From: Pseudomonadales bacterium
GTDB taxonomy: Bacteria > Pseudomonadota > Gammaproteobacteria > Pseudomonadales > DC-out160
NCBI GenBank assembly: GCA_019090455.1
Contig: JAHRWA010000039.1
Span: 310,001-374,000 of the forward strand
Length of the DNA: 64,000 nt
Direction of reading: 5' to 3'
The notes below the pieces were generated by a model. It saw only the letters and a list, made by a program, of their open reading frames with translations, did not search any database and was not told the DNA's origin. Below, in pieces: positions 41,394-49,743 of this stretch (the first letter of the stretch is position 1; every line of letters begins with the position of its first letter). Both the position numbers and the translations under genes were made by a program.

Positions 41394-43109
41394 TCAGCTG
41401 AAATCAATTTGTAAATCATCCCGAAGAGTTGATAGGGAATTAAGCGTATTTTCCAGAGCATCCAATGTAGTAACGCCAGCGGTTGCAAGGCGAAATCCAT
41501 CATCCCAAAGATCTTTAAACTTTCCCGTTTGAAACTGCTGGGCTCGAATGGTACTCGCACTTGTTCCTTCCGCAATCATATTAGCTGAGAGCGAATCCAC
41601 GAGAAATATTTCATTGACCAGGTGACGCCCCATATAACCCTCACTGCATTGATTACAGTCCGGTTTCAAAGCAATAATAGGAACACTAACATTGGGTGCT
41701 GTCAGCTCCGGTGAAGTACCGTATTTCTCAAACAGTTTTTTGTTGTTCCTAATTTCAACTTTCTCGCTACAATCGTGACACACTCGACTCACCAATCGTT
41801 GAGCCGTCACTGCAAATAGGTTTTCCGCTAAGAGTGTGTCGTCTAAGCCCAAATTGCGTAAACGACTAATCGCACCATGGGCATCATTAGTGTGCAAAGT
41901 CGTCAACACTAGATGTCCTGTCATGGATGCTCGCAACGCTAACTCTGCCGTTTCTGAATCCCGAATTTCTCCTACCATTAATACATCAGGGTCATGACGC
42001 AAAATGGATTTTAGCGCGGTAGGAAAATTCATATATTTTGAAATTTCCAGCGAGGTAATCCCCTCCAATTGATCTTCTACTGGGTCCTCAATCGTAAATA
42101 TGGTTTTTTCTGGAAAGTGATCACGTATATCTCTTAGTAAAGACTTTAAGGTTGTGGACTTGCCACTTCCAGTAGGCCCAGTGACAACAATGAGACCGCT
42201 AGACCGTCGCGCTATCTCCCTTAACAAGTTAAGTTGATAAGCAGGTAGGCCCAATTGATCTATTCGACCCAGGTTACGCTGATTGTTCATGATCCTAATC
42301 GTTATTTTAGGTAGAAGTTCCGTGAACACTTTCACCGGTGCCATTTCTAATCGCATACTCATCTGTCGATGAGCCGCTTGAAAAACCAGATAACCCGAAC
42401 AAGGTTCTAGATAATTATTCTGCTTACCCACACGCTCCATCAAATTGTTAGCCACTAATCGAAATCGATTGGCGGTTATGGTTTGCAACTCCACTGACCG
42501 GGATAATTCACAACGACCGTCAATTCTCATTTTTACTGTACCGCCGTGAGATTCAGGATTAATGTGTATATCGCTCGCCCTTGCTTGTATCGCCTCATTC
42601 AAAAGATCATTCACAAAACCGTTTGCCCATGCTCCACCTTGAGTTTTCGATATTCCACCTTGATCATAATTTGCCAAGCTAACAGAATCAGCATCAAAAT
42701 CAGACATGGCTAGAATACCCAGGCAGTCAAAATCAATAACATCTTTTGCGATTTTGTTTCGACGCATCAGAGGCTCGATTTGATTGCGGTCATAAGGGTT
42801 CGTTACGTACAGCACTCGATCCGCGATCAACCATGGACAGCGATCGTTACCACTGCGTATCAAATTGTCCCTATCCGAAACCGTGCCAACAAAAACTTGT
42901 AGGTTAAAGATACCAGCAATAACCTCAGCCAAAATACAGTCATCAACGCCAAGCTCCCACAATCTCGGTACAATCTCAGAATTGGAAGTGGGCTCTACCA
43001 CATTTTTTACGAGCTCTTGAGATAGTGCGCTTTGATCCACAAGCTTTTGTAGTAAACCGTGAAATTGCTCCGACACTCGATTTTTCAAATTGTTAGTATC
43101 CCCCGTCAT
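41394..43109 (-). CDS. Pilus assembly ATPase (PilQ/GspE type)
   Basis: About 571 residues. A type II secretion N-domain is followed by the hexameric ATPase core: Walker A GPTGSGKST, Asp box TIEDPVEDQ, Walker B MVGEIRDSETAELAL and His box TGHLVLTTLHTNDA. Two CxxC pairs (CHDC, then CNQC about 50 residues later) form the zinc-binding module typical of extension ATPases. This powers assembly. No PilT-type retraction ATPase is in the window. I use ATG 43109; a TTG at 43130 is the alternative. Neither has a strong ribosome-binding site. Confidence 0.92.
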   Translation of the reverse strand: MTGDTNNLKNRVSEQFHGLLQKLVDQSALSQELVKNVVEPTSNSEIVPRLWELGVDDCILAEVIAGIFNLQVFVGTVSDRDNLIRSGNDRCPWLIADRVLYVTNPYDRNQIEPLMRRNKIAKDVIDFDCLGILAMSDFDADSVSLANYDQGGISKTQGGAWANGFVNDLLNEAIQARASDIHINPESHGGTVKMRIDGRCELSRSVELQTITANRFRLVANNLMERVGKQNNYLEPCSGYLVFQAAHRQMSMRLEMAPVKVFTELLPKITIRIMNNQRNLGRIDQLGLPAYQLNLLREIARRSSGLIVVTGPTGSGKSTTLKSLLRDIRDHFPEKTIFTIEDPVEDQLEGITSLEISKYMNFPTALKSILRHDPDVLMVGEIRDSETAELALRASMTGHLVLTTLHTNDAHGAISRLRNLGLDDTLLAENLFAVTAQRLVSRVCHDCSEKVEIRNNKKLFEKYGTSPELTAPNVSVPIIALKPDCNQCSEGYMGRHLVNEIFLVDSLSANMIAEGTSASTIRAQQFQTGKFKDLWDDGFRLATAGVTTLDALENTLNSLSTLRDDLQIDFS

Positions 43110-43206
43110 TCTATCGACCGTTGTCCCCAATAATTTTGACTATTACAAATACGCGTTAATAACAGAGCCGGATCAATCTCTTGAAAAATCTAGCACCATG
43201 AAAAAG

Positions 43207-43746
43207 CTAATCCCAGGAAAAAGGCGCTATATAAGTCACTCCATCACGAACCAGCGTCACGCCTTTATTCCTCTCAATGGACATGACAGTAAAACCATCT
43301 GGTAGCACGGAACCTTGCGTAGCCACCAATGTTCCGTATTTGATTGTTCTAAGAATCGCAGAATTTCCATCAATGGCTTTTAGTTTGGGGATTTCGAAAT
43401 CATCTCCATTTTTTAATGCGCGGTCAGAATACGACAGGGATACGTCTTCAACTTCTCGCCTATTTATTCCTTCTCTATTCATAGTCCATCTATCAACATT
43501 ATGGCTATCGATAGATGGGCTATGATAGCCTCCCGCATTCCTTAGCCTTTTTGTAGCCTGAGCAATATTGGCTTGCTGCTCTGCAACTTTGGCTTCATGT
43601 GCCAATCGAGTGAGCTCCTGCGCACGTCGCGCTTGTGTCTCCAAAATCTGCGCACCATTCAGACTTTCTGATTGCACGGACATCGAAAACGGAAACACAC
43701 AAAGCCCCATCATAATCGTTAGACAACACGAGATAGACTCTTTCAT
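43207..43746 (-). CDS. PilP-like periplasmic pilus protein
   Basis: About 180 residues. A signal peptide (to about 27) precedes a helical segment (QARRAQELTRLAHEAKVAEQQANIAQATKRLR, predicted coiled coil) and a small C-terminal domain TIKYGTLVATQGSVLPDGFTVMSIERNKGVTLVRDG, which resembles the beta-domain of R64-type PilP. ATG 43746 lies 1 bp after the upstream stop, with GGGAG upstream, so translation is coupled. The likely role is to link secretin and inner-membrane complex. Confidence 0.72.
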   Translation of the reverse strand: MKESISCCLTIMMGLCVFPFSMSVQSESLNGAQILETQARRAQELTRLAHEAKVAEQQANIAQATKRLRNAGGYHSPSIDSHNVDRWTMNREGINRREVEDVSLSYSDRALKNGDDFEIPKLKAIDGNSAILRTIKYGTLVATQGSVLPDGFTVMSIERNKGVTLVRDGVTYIAPFSWD

Positions 43747-43747
43747 A

Positions 43748-44239
43748 TTATTCACTCCCTAACACAGATAATGTCAGCTGGCTTTGATCACCACTGATTT
43801 GAAAACTATAAATATAAGCGGGCACCGTTTCTTGAATTTTCTGTGCCGCTGCCAAGACTTGCCCCGTAGAACCTACTATTGACCCAGTCCAGGCGGCAAG
43901 AGGACCCGTATAGCCAACACTATTGGTTTTTTTATTAAAGTTAGCCTGACCATTAAAGTTAGTTTTACGATTAACACTGCTGTTAGTGGTATTGAGTTCC
44001 ACCAGGAAATGGGCAGCCACGGCCTTTGCGTAAGCCCACTGATCACCAACCGGAGGCAATATTTCTAGCTGACCCAGCTGTTCGGCCATGGTGTTGTACT
44101 CTTGAATATTCTCATCAATGGTCTCTATACTCTCTTGCGCTAGCGGTGCAACTCTCTGCTGATGCCGACTTATAATTTCGCTGACGGTAAACAACAGGGC
44201 AAGCGTGAGCAGTACAAACTGCGGTGTAGAAGATGTCAC
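43748..44239 (-). CDS. Bitopic inner-membrane pilus protein, PilO/GspM-like small partner
   Basis: About 163 residues with one N-terminal membrane helix (FVLLTLALLFTVSEII) and a periplasmic coiled-coil then a compact end (YIYSFQISGDQSQLTLSVLGSE). That arrangement resembles the PilO/GspM alignment-complex proteins. GTG at 44239 overlaps the upstream TGA by 4 nt and has a GGGGG box, so I prefer it to the TTG at 44269. A short Asn/Lys-rich repeat (NRKTNFNGQANFNKKTN) sits mid-protein. R64 has one PilO; here the function seems split in two genes. Confidence 0.65.
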   Translation of the reverse strand: MTSSTPQFVLLTLALLFTVSEIISRHQQRVAPLAQESIETIDENIQEYNTMAEQLGQLEILPPVGDQWAYAKAVAAHFLVELNTTNSSVNRKTNFNGQANFNKKTNSVGYTGPLAAWTGSIVGSTGQVLAAAQKIQETVPAYIYSFQISGDQSQLTLSVLGSE

Positions 44240-45114
44240 AACGACCCCCGAATAAAGCTTAGGCTCCAACTGCCATTCGGATTGGGAATCGCCTTAATCC
44301 ATGGAAATAATGCTGATGGATCACTTTGAATATTGGGCGCATGAAAACGCAGTGTTTTCAGCTGCATACTTTGTCCCGGTTTTGATCGCAATGCGTTATC
44401 TAGAGCCCATAAGCTCGCAATACGCCGCAATGCGGCTGAATCATTAGGAACCTCTGTCAACCTCGTGGTTCTTAATTCATTCAAACCACTCTTTACGGTG
44501 TCCAACAGCACCGATTTATTTTCTAACGTTGCGTATTGGTGAGAGTAGAAAAATTTTAAGGCCAGATCAGTCAGCCCGCCCAATAATAAAATCGCACTTA
44601 GCATGACCGCGAATCTTACCCAGGCTGCTCTTGACTCCGCCTTTCTCTGCCCAAGAATTTCTTTTGCCAACTTCGCTTCTTGCTCTGGCAACAACAACTC
44701 TTCAAGCATCGGATCAATATATCCGGCATCATTTAAACTAAAGCTAGCATCTGCGGCAAAGAATCCTGCTTCATACACACCAGAGTAGCTCGCTCTGCCC
44801 ACCTCACAGCAAAGATAGAATCCATCCCCTTCGCTCCCTTTCACCACTTGTAAAGTGTGATTGTAATTAATGGCACCACTTTCCATCAGCGTATGCCACA
44901 ATCCAAATACCTGAACCCCTGGATAGCTCTCTCTCGCCATCTCGATATCGGACTCTCTGACATTGATTGCAGGACGAGTATTCGTTGCACCCACCAACTC
45001 AACATATTCATGTTGCTCGGTGATAGGAACGGTTCCCACAACTTCAGGTATGAGAACCACTTTTTGCTGATCAATAGTCACTGGGCGATAAAGGCTTTGG
45101 GCTAAACGGTGCAT
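44236..45114 (-). CDS. PilO-like inner-membrane pilus assembly protein
   Basis: 292 residues: a cytoplasmic N-terminal domain (1-165), one membrane helix at about 170-188 (WVRFAVMLSAILLLGGLTDLAL) and a periplasmic C-terminal part. An actin-like/PilM-like N-part followed by a PilN/PilL-like membrane anchor is the layout expected for PilO of R64-type systems. It sits directly after the secretin gene, as pilO follows pilN. The exact family is not certain from reading alone. Confidence 0.68.
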   Translation of the reverse strand: MHRLAQSLYRPVTIDQQKVVLIPEVVGTVPITEQHEYVELVGATNTRPAINVRESDIEMARESYPGVQVFGLWHTLMESGAINYNHTLQVVKGSEGDGFYLCCEVGRASYSGVYEAGFFAADASFSLNDAGYIDPMLEELLLPEQEAKLAKEILGQRKAESRAAWVRFAVMLSAILLLGGLTDLALKFFYSHQYATLENKSVLLDTVKSGLNELRTTRLTEVPNDSAALRRIASLWALDNALRSKPGQSMQLKTLRFHAPNIQSDPSALFPWIKAIPNPNGSWSLSFIRGSL

Positions 45115-45123
45115 GATGAGACT

Positions 45124-46650
45124 CTACACTCCATCGATTATCGTAGGCGTGACCATCAGCACTAGCTCCTGGCGACGGAGTTCATTGGCTTCACTAGAAA
45201 ATAAGGGAGACAGCAGTTTTCCCGTTAGACGGTTTCGCCACGGTAGATCCTGGAGTTGTTTTGCGATACTTCTACGAATAAATCCGCCCATCTGAATAGG
45301 AACCCCCGATTCCGTAATCACCTGCGTTGATAGCTCCTGCAATACAATCTTCGGACTCGTGATAGGGTTCCCATCCACCACAAATATGGGTTCCGTAGTA
45401 CTATCATCTAGCGAACTCACCACAGGCCAAATATCCAATAACACTCGATTATCATCGAGTACTCTGGGAGTCACCGCTAACGTTACCCCTACTCGAATAC
45501 GCTCTACTGTCGGCGCCGCAATGGCAGAGTTATTATCTTCCGCAATCTTTATTTCGCCAATAAACCCTATCTCTTCACCGGTATGAAGATAAGCATAGGA
45601 ACCGTTTCGAACCGTGACATTGGGTTGATTCAACAACTCGACTTCACCAAAATGACTCAGGAAATTTAACAACGCATCTCCCCCTCCCTGAGATCCTTCA
45701 TAGGTAATATTGGTTGAAAATAGGCTTTGACTTAACACCTGATTATTCGGAAATGACTTAAAATCAAAACCCAGATCATTTCCATTAATACTACCGCCCA
45801 CGGCCGATAGACTTTTCCAATCGATACCCATGCCCCTGGAATCAGACAACGTGACATCAAATGCTTGTACTGAAATGTTGATCTGTCGAGTGCCCAGATG
45901 GTTTATTTTTGTAAAATAACGGTCGAGAGCCTCCATCCTACTCGGCACACCACCCGCAGACACAATACCAATAGAGCGTATCCCATGAACAAAAGGTTTA
46001 AGGGGTCGAATTTTATTATTCTCCTTGCCCTTGCTAACACGCCCCGAACCGAGTATCCCCTCCGCTCCTTCTATGATTGTTGCCCACTCATCCACGTCAA
46101 AATTATGGGATACTGAATTATCCGAACCCGATGAACCCGCTGCTGATGAATCGCTTGATGATGTACCGCGACCCAATGATGAGCCCACCGTTAAACTCAC
46201 ATTACGCTGTGACGCAAATGCAGCCAAATTCCATTCTTTACGAAGATAAGAACGAACCTCTAAAATGCGATTGATAAGAACAATTTCATACCCCGTCAAT
46301 GCGCTGAGATAATTCAGGTAATCTTTCGCTGACATACCATTAGCAAAAACATTAACGGTCTTAGTGAGATCCACTCCGGAGTCCAATGGCTTTAAGGTCA
46401 AGTCAGGAAATTTAGTCCGCAGTGCATCTATCAACATCACATTACCGACTAGACTCACCTTTTTACGCAGCACTCCCTCGTCGGGTGTCACTTCACGAAT
46501 ATACGTTTCGAATTGCGCAGGGATTGGTGTGTGTGTTTCCGATATCATTGGACTGTACTTGGCACTGTCTTCAAACGGTTTAACAGCGCAAGCGGATAAC
46601 ATCAGAATTAGGGCACCATAAAAAAACAAAGGGATTGCATTCGTCTTCAT
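45124..46650 (-). CDS. Pilus secretin lipoprotein (PilN/TcpC-like)
   Basis: 508 residues. The lipobox LSAC (Cys about 21) anchors the protein in the outer membrane. An N-domain (about 60-150) with a secretin/TonB short-N-like fold is followed by a Ser/Gly-rich linker, then the secretin beta-domain (about 370-508), including LLNQPNVTVRNGSYAYL, GVTLAVTPRV and the closing LVLMVTPTII. This forms the outer-membrane channel through which the pilus emerges. Size and lipoprotein nature fit PilN-type secretins, and distinguish it from PilQ of type IVa pili. Confidence 0.9.
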   Translation of the reverse strand: MKTNAIPLFFYGALILMLSACAVKPFEDSAKYSPMISETHTPIPAQFETYIREVTPDEGVLRKKVSLVGNVMLIDALRTKFPDLTLKPLDSGVDLTKTVNVFANGMSAKDYLNYLSALTGYEIVLINRILEVRSYLRKEWNLAAFASQRNVSLTVGSSLGRGTSSSDSSAAGSSGSDNSVSHNFDVDEWATIIEGAEGILGSGRVSKGKENNKIRPLKPFVHGIRSIGIVSAGGVPSRMEALDRYFTKINHLGTRQINISVQAFDVTLSDSRGMGIDWKSLSAVGGSINGNDLGFDFKSFPNNQVLSQSLFSTNITYEGSQGGGDALLNFLSHFGEVELLNQPNVTVRNGSYAYLHTGEEIGFIGEIKIAEDNNSAIAAPTVERIRVGVTLAVTPRVLDDNRVLLDIWPVVSSLDDSTTEPIFVVDGNPITSPKIVLQELSTQVITESGVPIQMGGFIRRSIAKQLQDLPWRNRLTGKLLSPLFSSEANELRRQELVLMVTPTIIDGV

Positions 46651-46759
46651 TTAAAGTTTTCTCTATATATACATACCGATTTAGCGGTAAAGAATTCATT
46701 TTTAGAATTAATTGCACATTGAAACTAGATCACCTAGAAACAGGGTCACTTATCAAAGC

Positions 46760-47311
46760 TCACCGAGTCATGTCTTCACTGATCACTAAGAGTGGAACTG
46801 GATCGCCTTTCTCATCTAACAAATCAAAGAAATATTGATAATTCAACCCTACCGTTTTAACAAACATGGCTAGAGCCTGATCTCTTGGTTTTGTCGTGAC
46901 AAACTGAAAACGCCGCGCCAGTATTCTTTGATCGGTGACATCCACCATCACTCGCCAGCCGATGGGCATCAACGCATTCGTTATCTCCTCGATCGTAGCA
47001 CTTTGTAATTCCACAGCTACGACTTCATTTTTCACTATCAGAGGTGATATCGTTTTCGTTTTTGAATTCTGGTCAGGAATAGAATCCGTATTACTTTCAT
47101 TCTTTATCTGACTTGCCTCTTGCTGGGCCATGTAGAGCAGATGGTCAGCAGCGTCTTGTGCTCGCACTAGAATCAACTTGGCTTGCGCCAGTTCCTCTTC
47201 CATCGCATTCGTTTTTTCGCCACCCAACTCACCAGCGGTTCCCTCTAGACTCATCATTGCTAACGTACATACTAAGGCGCACATCCATGTTTTAACGGGA
47301 TGATGAAGCAT
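46760..47311 (-). CDS. PilL-like periplasmic protein of the pilus cluster
   Basis: About 183 residues from the ATG at 47311, which starts directly at a signal peptide (MLHHPVKTWMCALVCTLAMM); an ATG at 47383 would add 24 residues. A helical stretch with MEEELAQAKLILVRAQDAADHLLY leads to a C-terminal STN-like domain, VAVELQSATIEEITNALMPIGWRVMVD. That domain occurs in PilL/TcpQ-type partners of pilus secretins. It precedes the secretin gene and probably helps the secretin assemble or dock. Confidence 0.65.
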   Translation of the reverse strand: MLHHPVKTWMCALVCTLAMMSLEGTAGELGGEKTNAMEEELAQAKLILVRAQDAADHLLYMAQQEASQIKNESNTDSIPDQNSKTKTISPLIVKNEVVAVELQSATIEEITNALMPIGWRVMVDVTDQRILARRFQFVTTKPRDQALAMFVKTVGLNYQYFFDLLDEKGDPVPLLVISEDMTR

Positions 47312-47428
47312 TTCTTCTATGGGTCTCCTATTGAAACTCGCAGAAATGCACTCCAACGAATTGGTCATTATTGACATATACAATTCCTAAATTATCTTAT
47401 TATTTGAAATTTTTAATATTTAGGTTCT

Positions 47429-48226
47429 TTACTGAACCCGTGATGCAAGCTGATAGGTTGTATCATCGCGGGCTCGAATAGAGGGTGATTGTCCCGTGAG
47501 TAAATCAAGATTGACCTGGCGATTTGAAGCGATTTTTTTTGTATTATAGGCACCGACATAAATAAAATACGTGTGTTTTCGCCGATTGATTCCTCGCCAC
47601 TTATCCTCTTCACCCGCTTCTTCTAAGGTATTCCACATACCATCCCACGGAGGCTGCTCATCGTAAACATAAACCACGCTAAAATTATACTCCGCGGAAT
47701 TTCGTTTAGGCTCAGTGACCGAATTAGGGTCAATCGATAAAGCCAACACCTGATCAATGGCTATTTTCGTTTTTGTGTTCTTCGAATTTTTTGAAAATTG
47801 TATTCTGCTTGAAGTCATGTCTACTGACTTTGCATCACTATCGACGATAACTGCACCCTCATCTATCACATTCTCACTGTCTTTAGGATCACCATCAATC
47901 ACATTACTCTCAACGAGGAAATGCTGTTTCAACTCCGAATTCTCAAACGCTAAAACCCCTTTATTGCCTGAAACTCTGATGTTGGTCAGCTTTAGTAATA
48001 GCTTGTCAATTTCATTTTTGAGAGCTTGCACTCTAAATTGCGCACTAACCCTCAGCTGAGTAAACTCATCAGTATCGTTTAAAATTTCCAATTCAGTTGC
48101 TACATCAGTTGCTACAACCTGCACCTGAGAACTCTTTATGTACTCACCCCGTTGTGCACAAGCCGTCACCGTCAACATGATCCCGACACAAGTCATTCCC
48201 CAAGTGAGTATTTTAAGAGTTTTCAT
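47429..48226 (-). CDS. Lipoprotein, first gene of the pilus cluster
   Basis: 265 residues from ATG 48226, which has AGGA 8 bp upstream. The lipobox TVTAC is near residue 22. The mature part begins AQRGEYIK and contains a helix (QFRVQALKNEIDKLLLKLTNIRV) and a C-terminal domain with KHTYFIYVGAYNTKK. I recognise no family. As first gene of a minus-strand run spanning 11 kb, it is likely under the cluster promoter. It could be a pilotin or surface factor; that is a guess from position. Confidence 0.65.
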   Translation of the reverse strand: MKTLKILTWGMTCVGIMLTVTACAQRGEYIKSSQVQVVATDVATELEILNDTDEFTQLRVSAQFRVQALKNEIDKLLLKLTNIRVSGNKGVLAFENSELKQHFLVESNVIDGDPKDSENVIDEGAVIVDSDAKSVDMTSSRIQFSKNSKNTKTKIAIDQVLALSIDPNSVTEPKRNSAEYNFSVVYVYDEQPPWDGMWNTLEEAGEEDKWRGINRRKHTYFIYVGAYNTKKIASNRQVNLDLLTGQSPSIRARDDTTYQLASRVQ

Positions 48227-48396
48227 CAATACAATCCTAGCGGTTTATTCATTTATCGTACCAAATAAGCAGCAATAGAATTTGGTTACGTAAAGTAGAC
48301 CAGCAAAACGCAAAGCACTGAGTTATCCAAACTGAAGAAATCACTTATTAATTTAACGTGAGCTAAATTGGACCTTGAGTCATGGACCTTATGACC

Positions 48397-48438
48397 TTAG
48401 AACTTATCAACTTAGAACTTAGAACTCAGAACTTAGAC
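48397..48438. repeat. Heptamer TTAGAAC repeat, reverse complement of the one at 22084
   Basis: TTAGAAC occurs at 48397, 48412 and 48419, then TCAGAAC and a partial copy. It lies between the pilus cluster and the cheV terminator. The rest of 48227-48396 shows no gene and presumably contains the cluster promoter, which I could not pin down. Confidence 0.75.
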
Positions 48439-48471
48439 AAAAAGATACGCCACCAAAGATCAGCGTATCTT
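48438..48471 (-). terminator. Intrinsic terminator of cheV
   Basis: On the minus strand AAGATACGC pairs with GCGTATCTT around a 12-nt loop and is followed by a T-run, about 30 bp past the cheV stop. It insulates the pilus cluster from cheV. Confidence 0.88.
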
Positions 48472-48499
48472 GCAGATTGGTTTGTTTTAGAGTTAAGGG

Positions 48500-49441
48500 T
48501 TAGGACTGTCGAGAGTTGATCCGCAACTTAATCTGGTCTTGCACCATTTTAGCTAAACGGTCAGGTTGAAATTTGGAAATAAATTCATCACAGCCTACTT
48601 TATTGGCCATTGCGACATTAAAGTTACCACTCAAAGAAGTATTCAGAATGATATGAATATCCCTTAAAATAGCCTCACTTCGACATGCGGTAGTTAGCAT
48701 ATAACCATCCATCTCTGGCATTTCCGCATCCGTCACTAGCAGCAAAAAATTATTTTTAAAATCGTATCCCTCGGCGACCCATTTACGGAGCAATGCGAGA
48801 CCTCTCGCGCCATCCGATTCTGTCACCACTTCAACGCCTAGCTGTTCTATCGTCATTTTAGCCTGCGTTAACGCAACAGATGAATCGTCTACCAACAATA
48901 TTCTCAGACCCGCCGCTAAGTCTTTAATATTGTCATCCAGTATTCCATCGGATATTTTTGTATCATAGTCAGTGATTCTCGCTAATACCTTTTCAACATC
49001 AATTATTTCAATCATTTTATCGTCATAGCGAGTAATGGCCGTTAAAAAATGTTTCTTTCCCGTTCCTACGGGCGGAGGCACAATTTCCTCCCAGTTCATA
49101 TTCACAATTCTATCCACGCTACCTACCATAAAGGCTTGTACCGTACAGTTATATTCAGTAATAATAATATTACAATTTTCTGTATCCACTAACCTACCAC
49201 GCCGAATGGCATGACTAAGATCAATAACGGGTATGGTATGGCCTCTAACATGAGTGACACCCGCCACTACGGAATGGCGTTGAGGAATATAAGTTAATTT
49301 AGGCATTTGTTGTACTTCTTGCACTTTGAAGACATTGATTGCGTAGACTTGATTACACTTCAGTTTGAACATCAAGAGCTCAAGCCTATTGGCACCCACC
49401 AATTGCGTCCGCTGATCCACCACATCCAAAACACCTGCCAT
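48500..49441 (-). CDS. cheV: Chemotaxis protein CheV (CheW-REC)
   Basis: 313 residues. A CheW-like scaffold domain covers about 15-165 (MFKLKCNQVYAINVFKVQEVQQMP, VTHVRGHTIPVIDLSHAI). A receiver domain covers about 180-305 (ILLVDDSSVALTQAK, acceptor Asp in VTDAEMPEMDG). CheV links chemoreceptors to CheA and tunes adaptation through its receiver. GGGGAG precedes the ATG. It is terminated before the pilus cluster, so its position next to it is suggestive but not evidence of co-transcription. Confidence 0.93.
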   Translation of the reverse strand: MAGVLDVVDQRTQLVGANRLELLMFKLKCNQVYAINVFKVQEVQQMPKLTYIPQRHSVVAGVTHVRGHTIPVIDLSHAIRRGRLVDTENCNIIITEYNCTVQAFMVGSVDRIVNMNWEEIVPPPVGTGKKHFLTAITRYDDKMIEIIDVEKVLARITDYDTKISDGILDDNIKDLAAGLRILLVDDSSVALTQAKMTIEQLGVEVVTESDGARGLALLRKWVAEGYDFKNNFLLLVTDAEMPEMDGYMLTTACRSEAILRDIHIILNTSLSGNFNVAMANKVGCDEFISKFQPDRLAKMVQDQIKLRINSRQS

Positions 49442-49743
49442 GCTACTCCCCTTTCATTATCACAGATCAATTCGACTTTGTTTCTTTCCTTTATCTTTAA
49501 AAACGTTGTCGTATTCCTTCCTTATAATTGTAGCTATCTATTGATGACTACTGATGACTACCGACTAAATAAGAGAAATTAGAGGATACAATATCGCTAA
49601 AACGGCCATATTAGCCGAAATTTGGTTTCACTCACCCCGCAATAAGTTCCATCCACTACGTATAAAGTTGGTTATTTACAACTAAACTAAAAGCGAAGTA
49701 TTCTTCAAATTGAAACCATACCCGGCTAGTAATCGTAAGACTC
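49442..49743. other. Divergent intergenic region, cheV / EAL-HDOD gene
   Basis: 302 bp between divergent genes. It contains a tandem decamer, TGATGACTAC at 49542-49551 and 49552-49561. I see no other structure. Confidence 0.5.

Noticed and set aside
36984..48226. Locus read as MSHA pilus or a type II secretion system
   Set aside because: The secretin is a lipoprotein of about 508 residues, the inner-membrane proteins are PilO/PilP-like, and the major pilin has a C-terminal Cys loop. This fits type IVb (R64-like) better, though HMM trees should confirm it.
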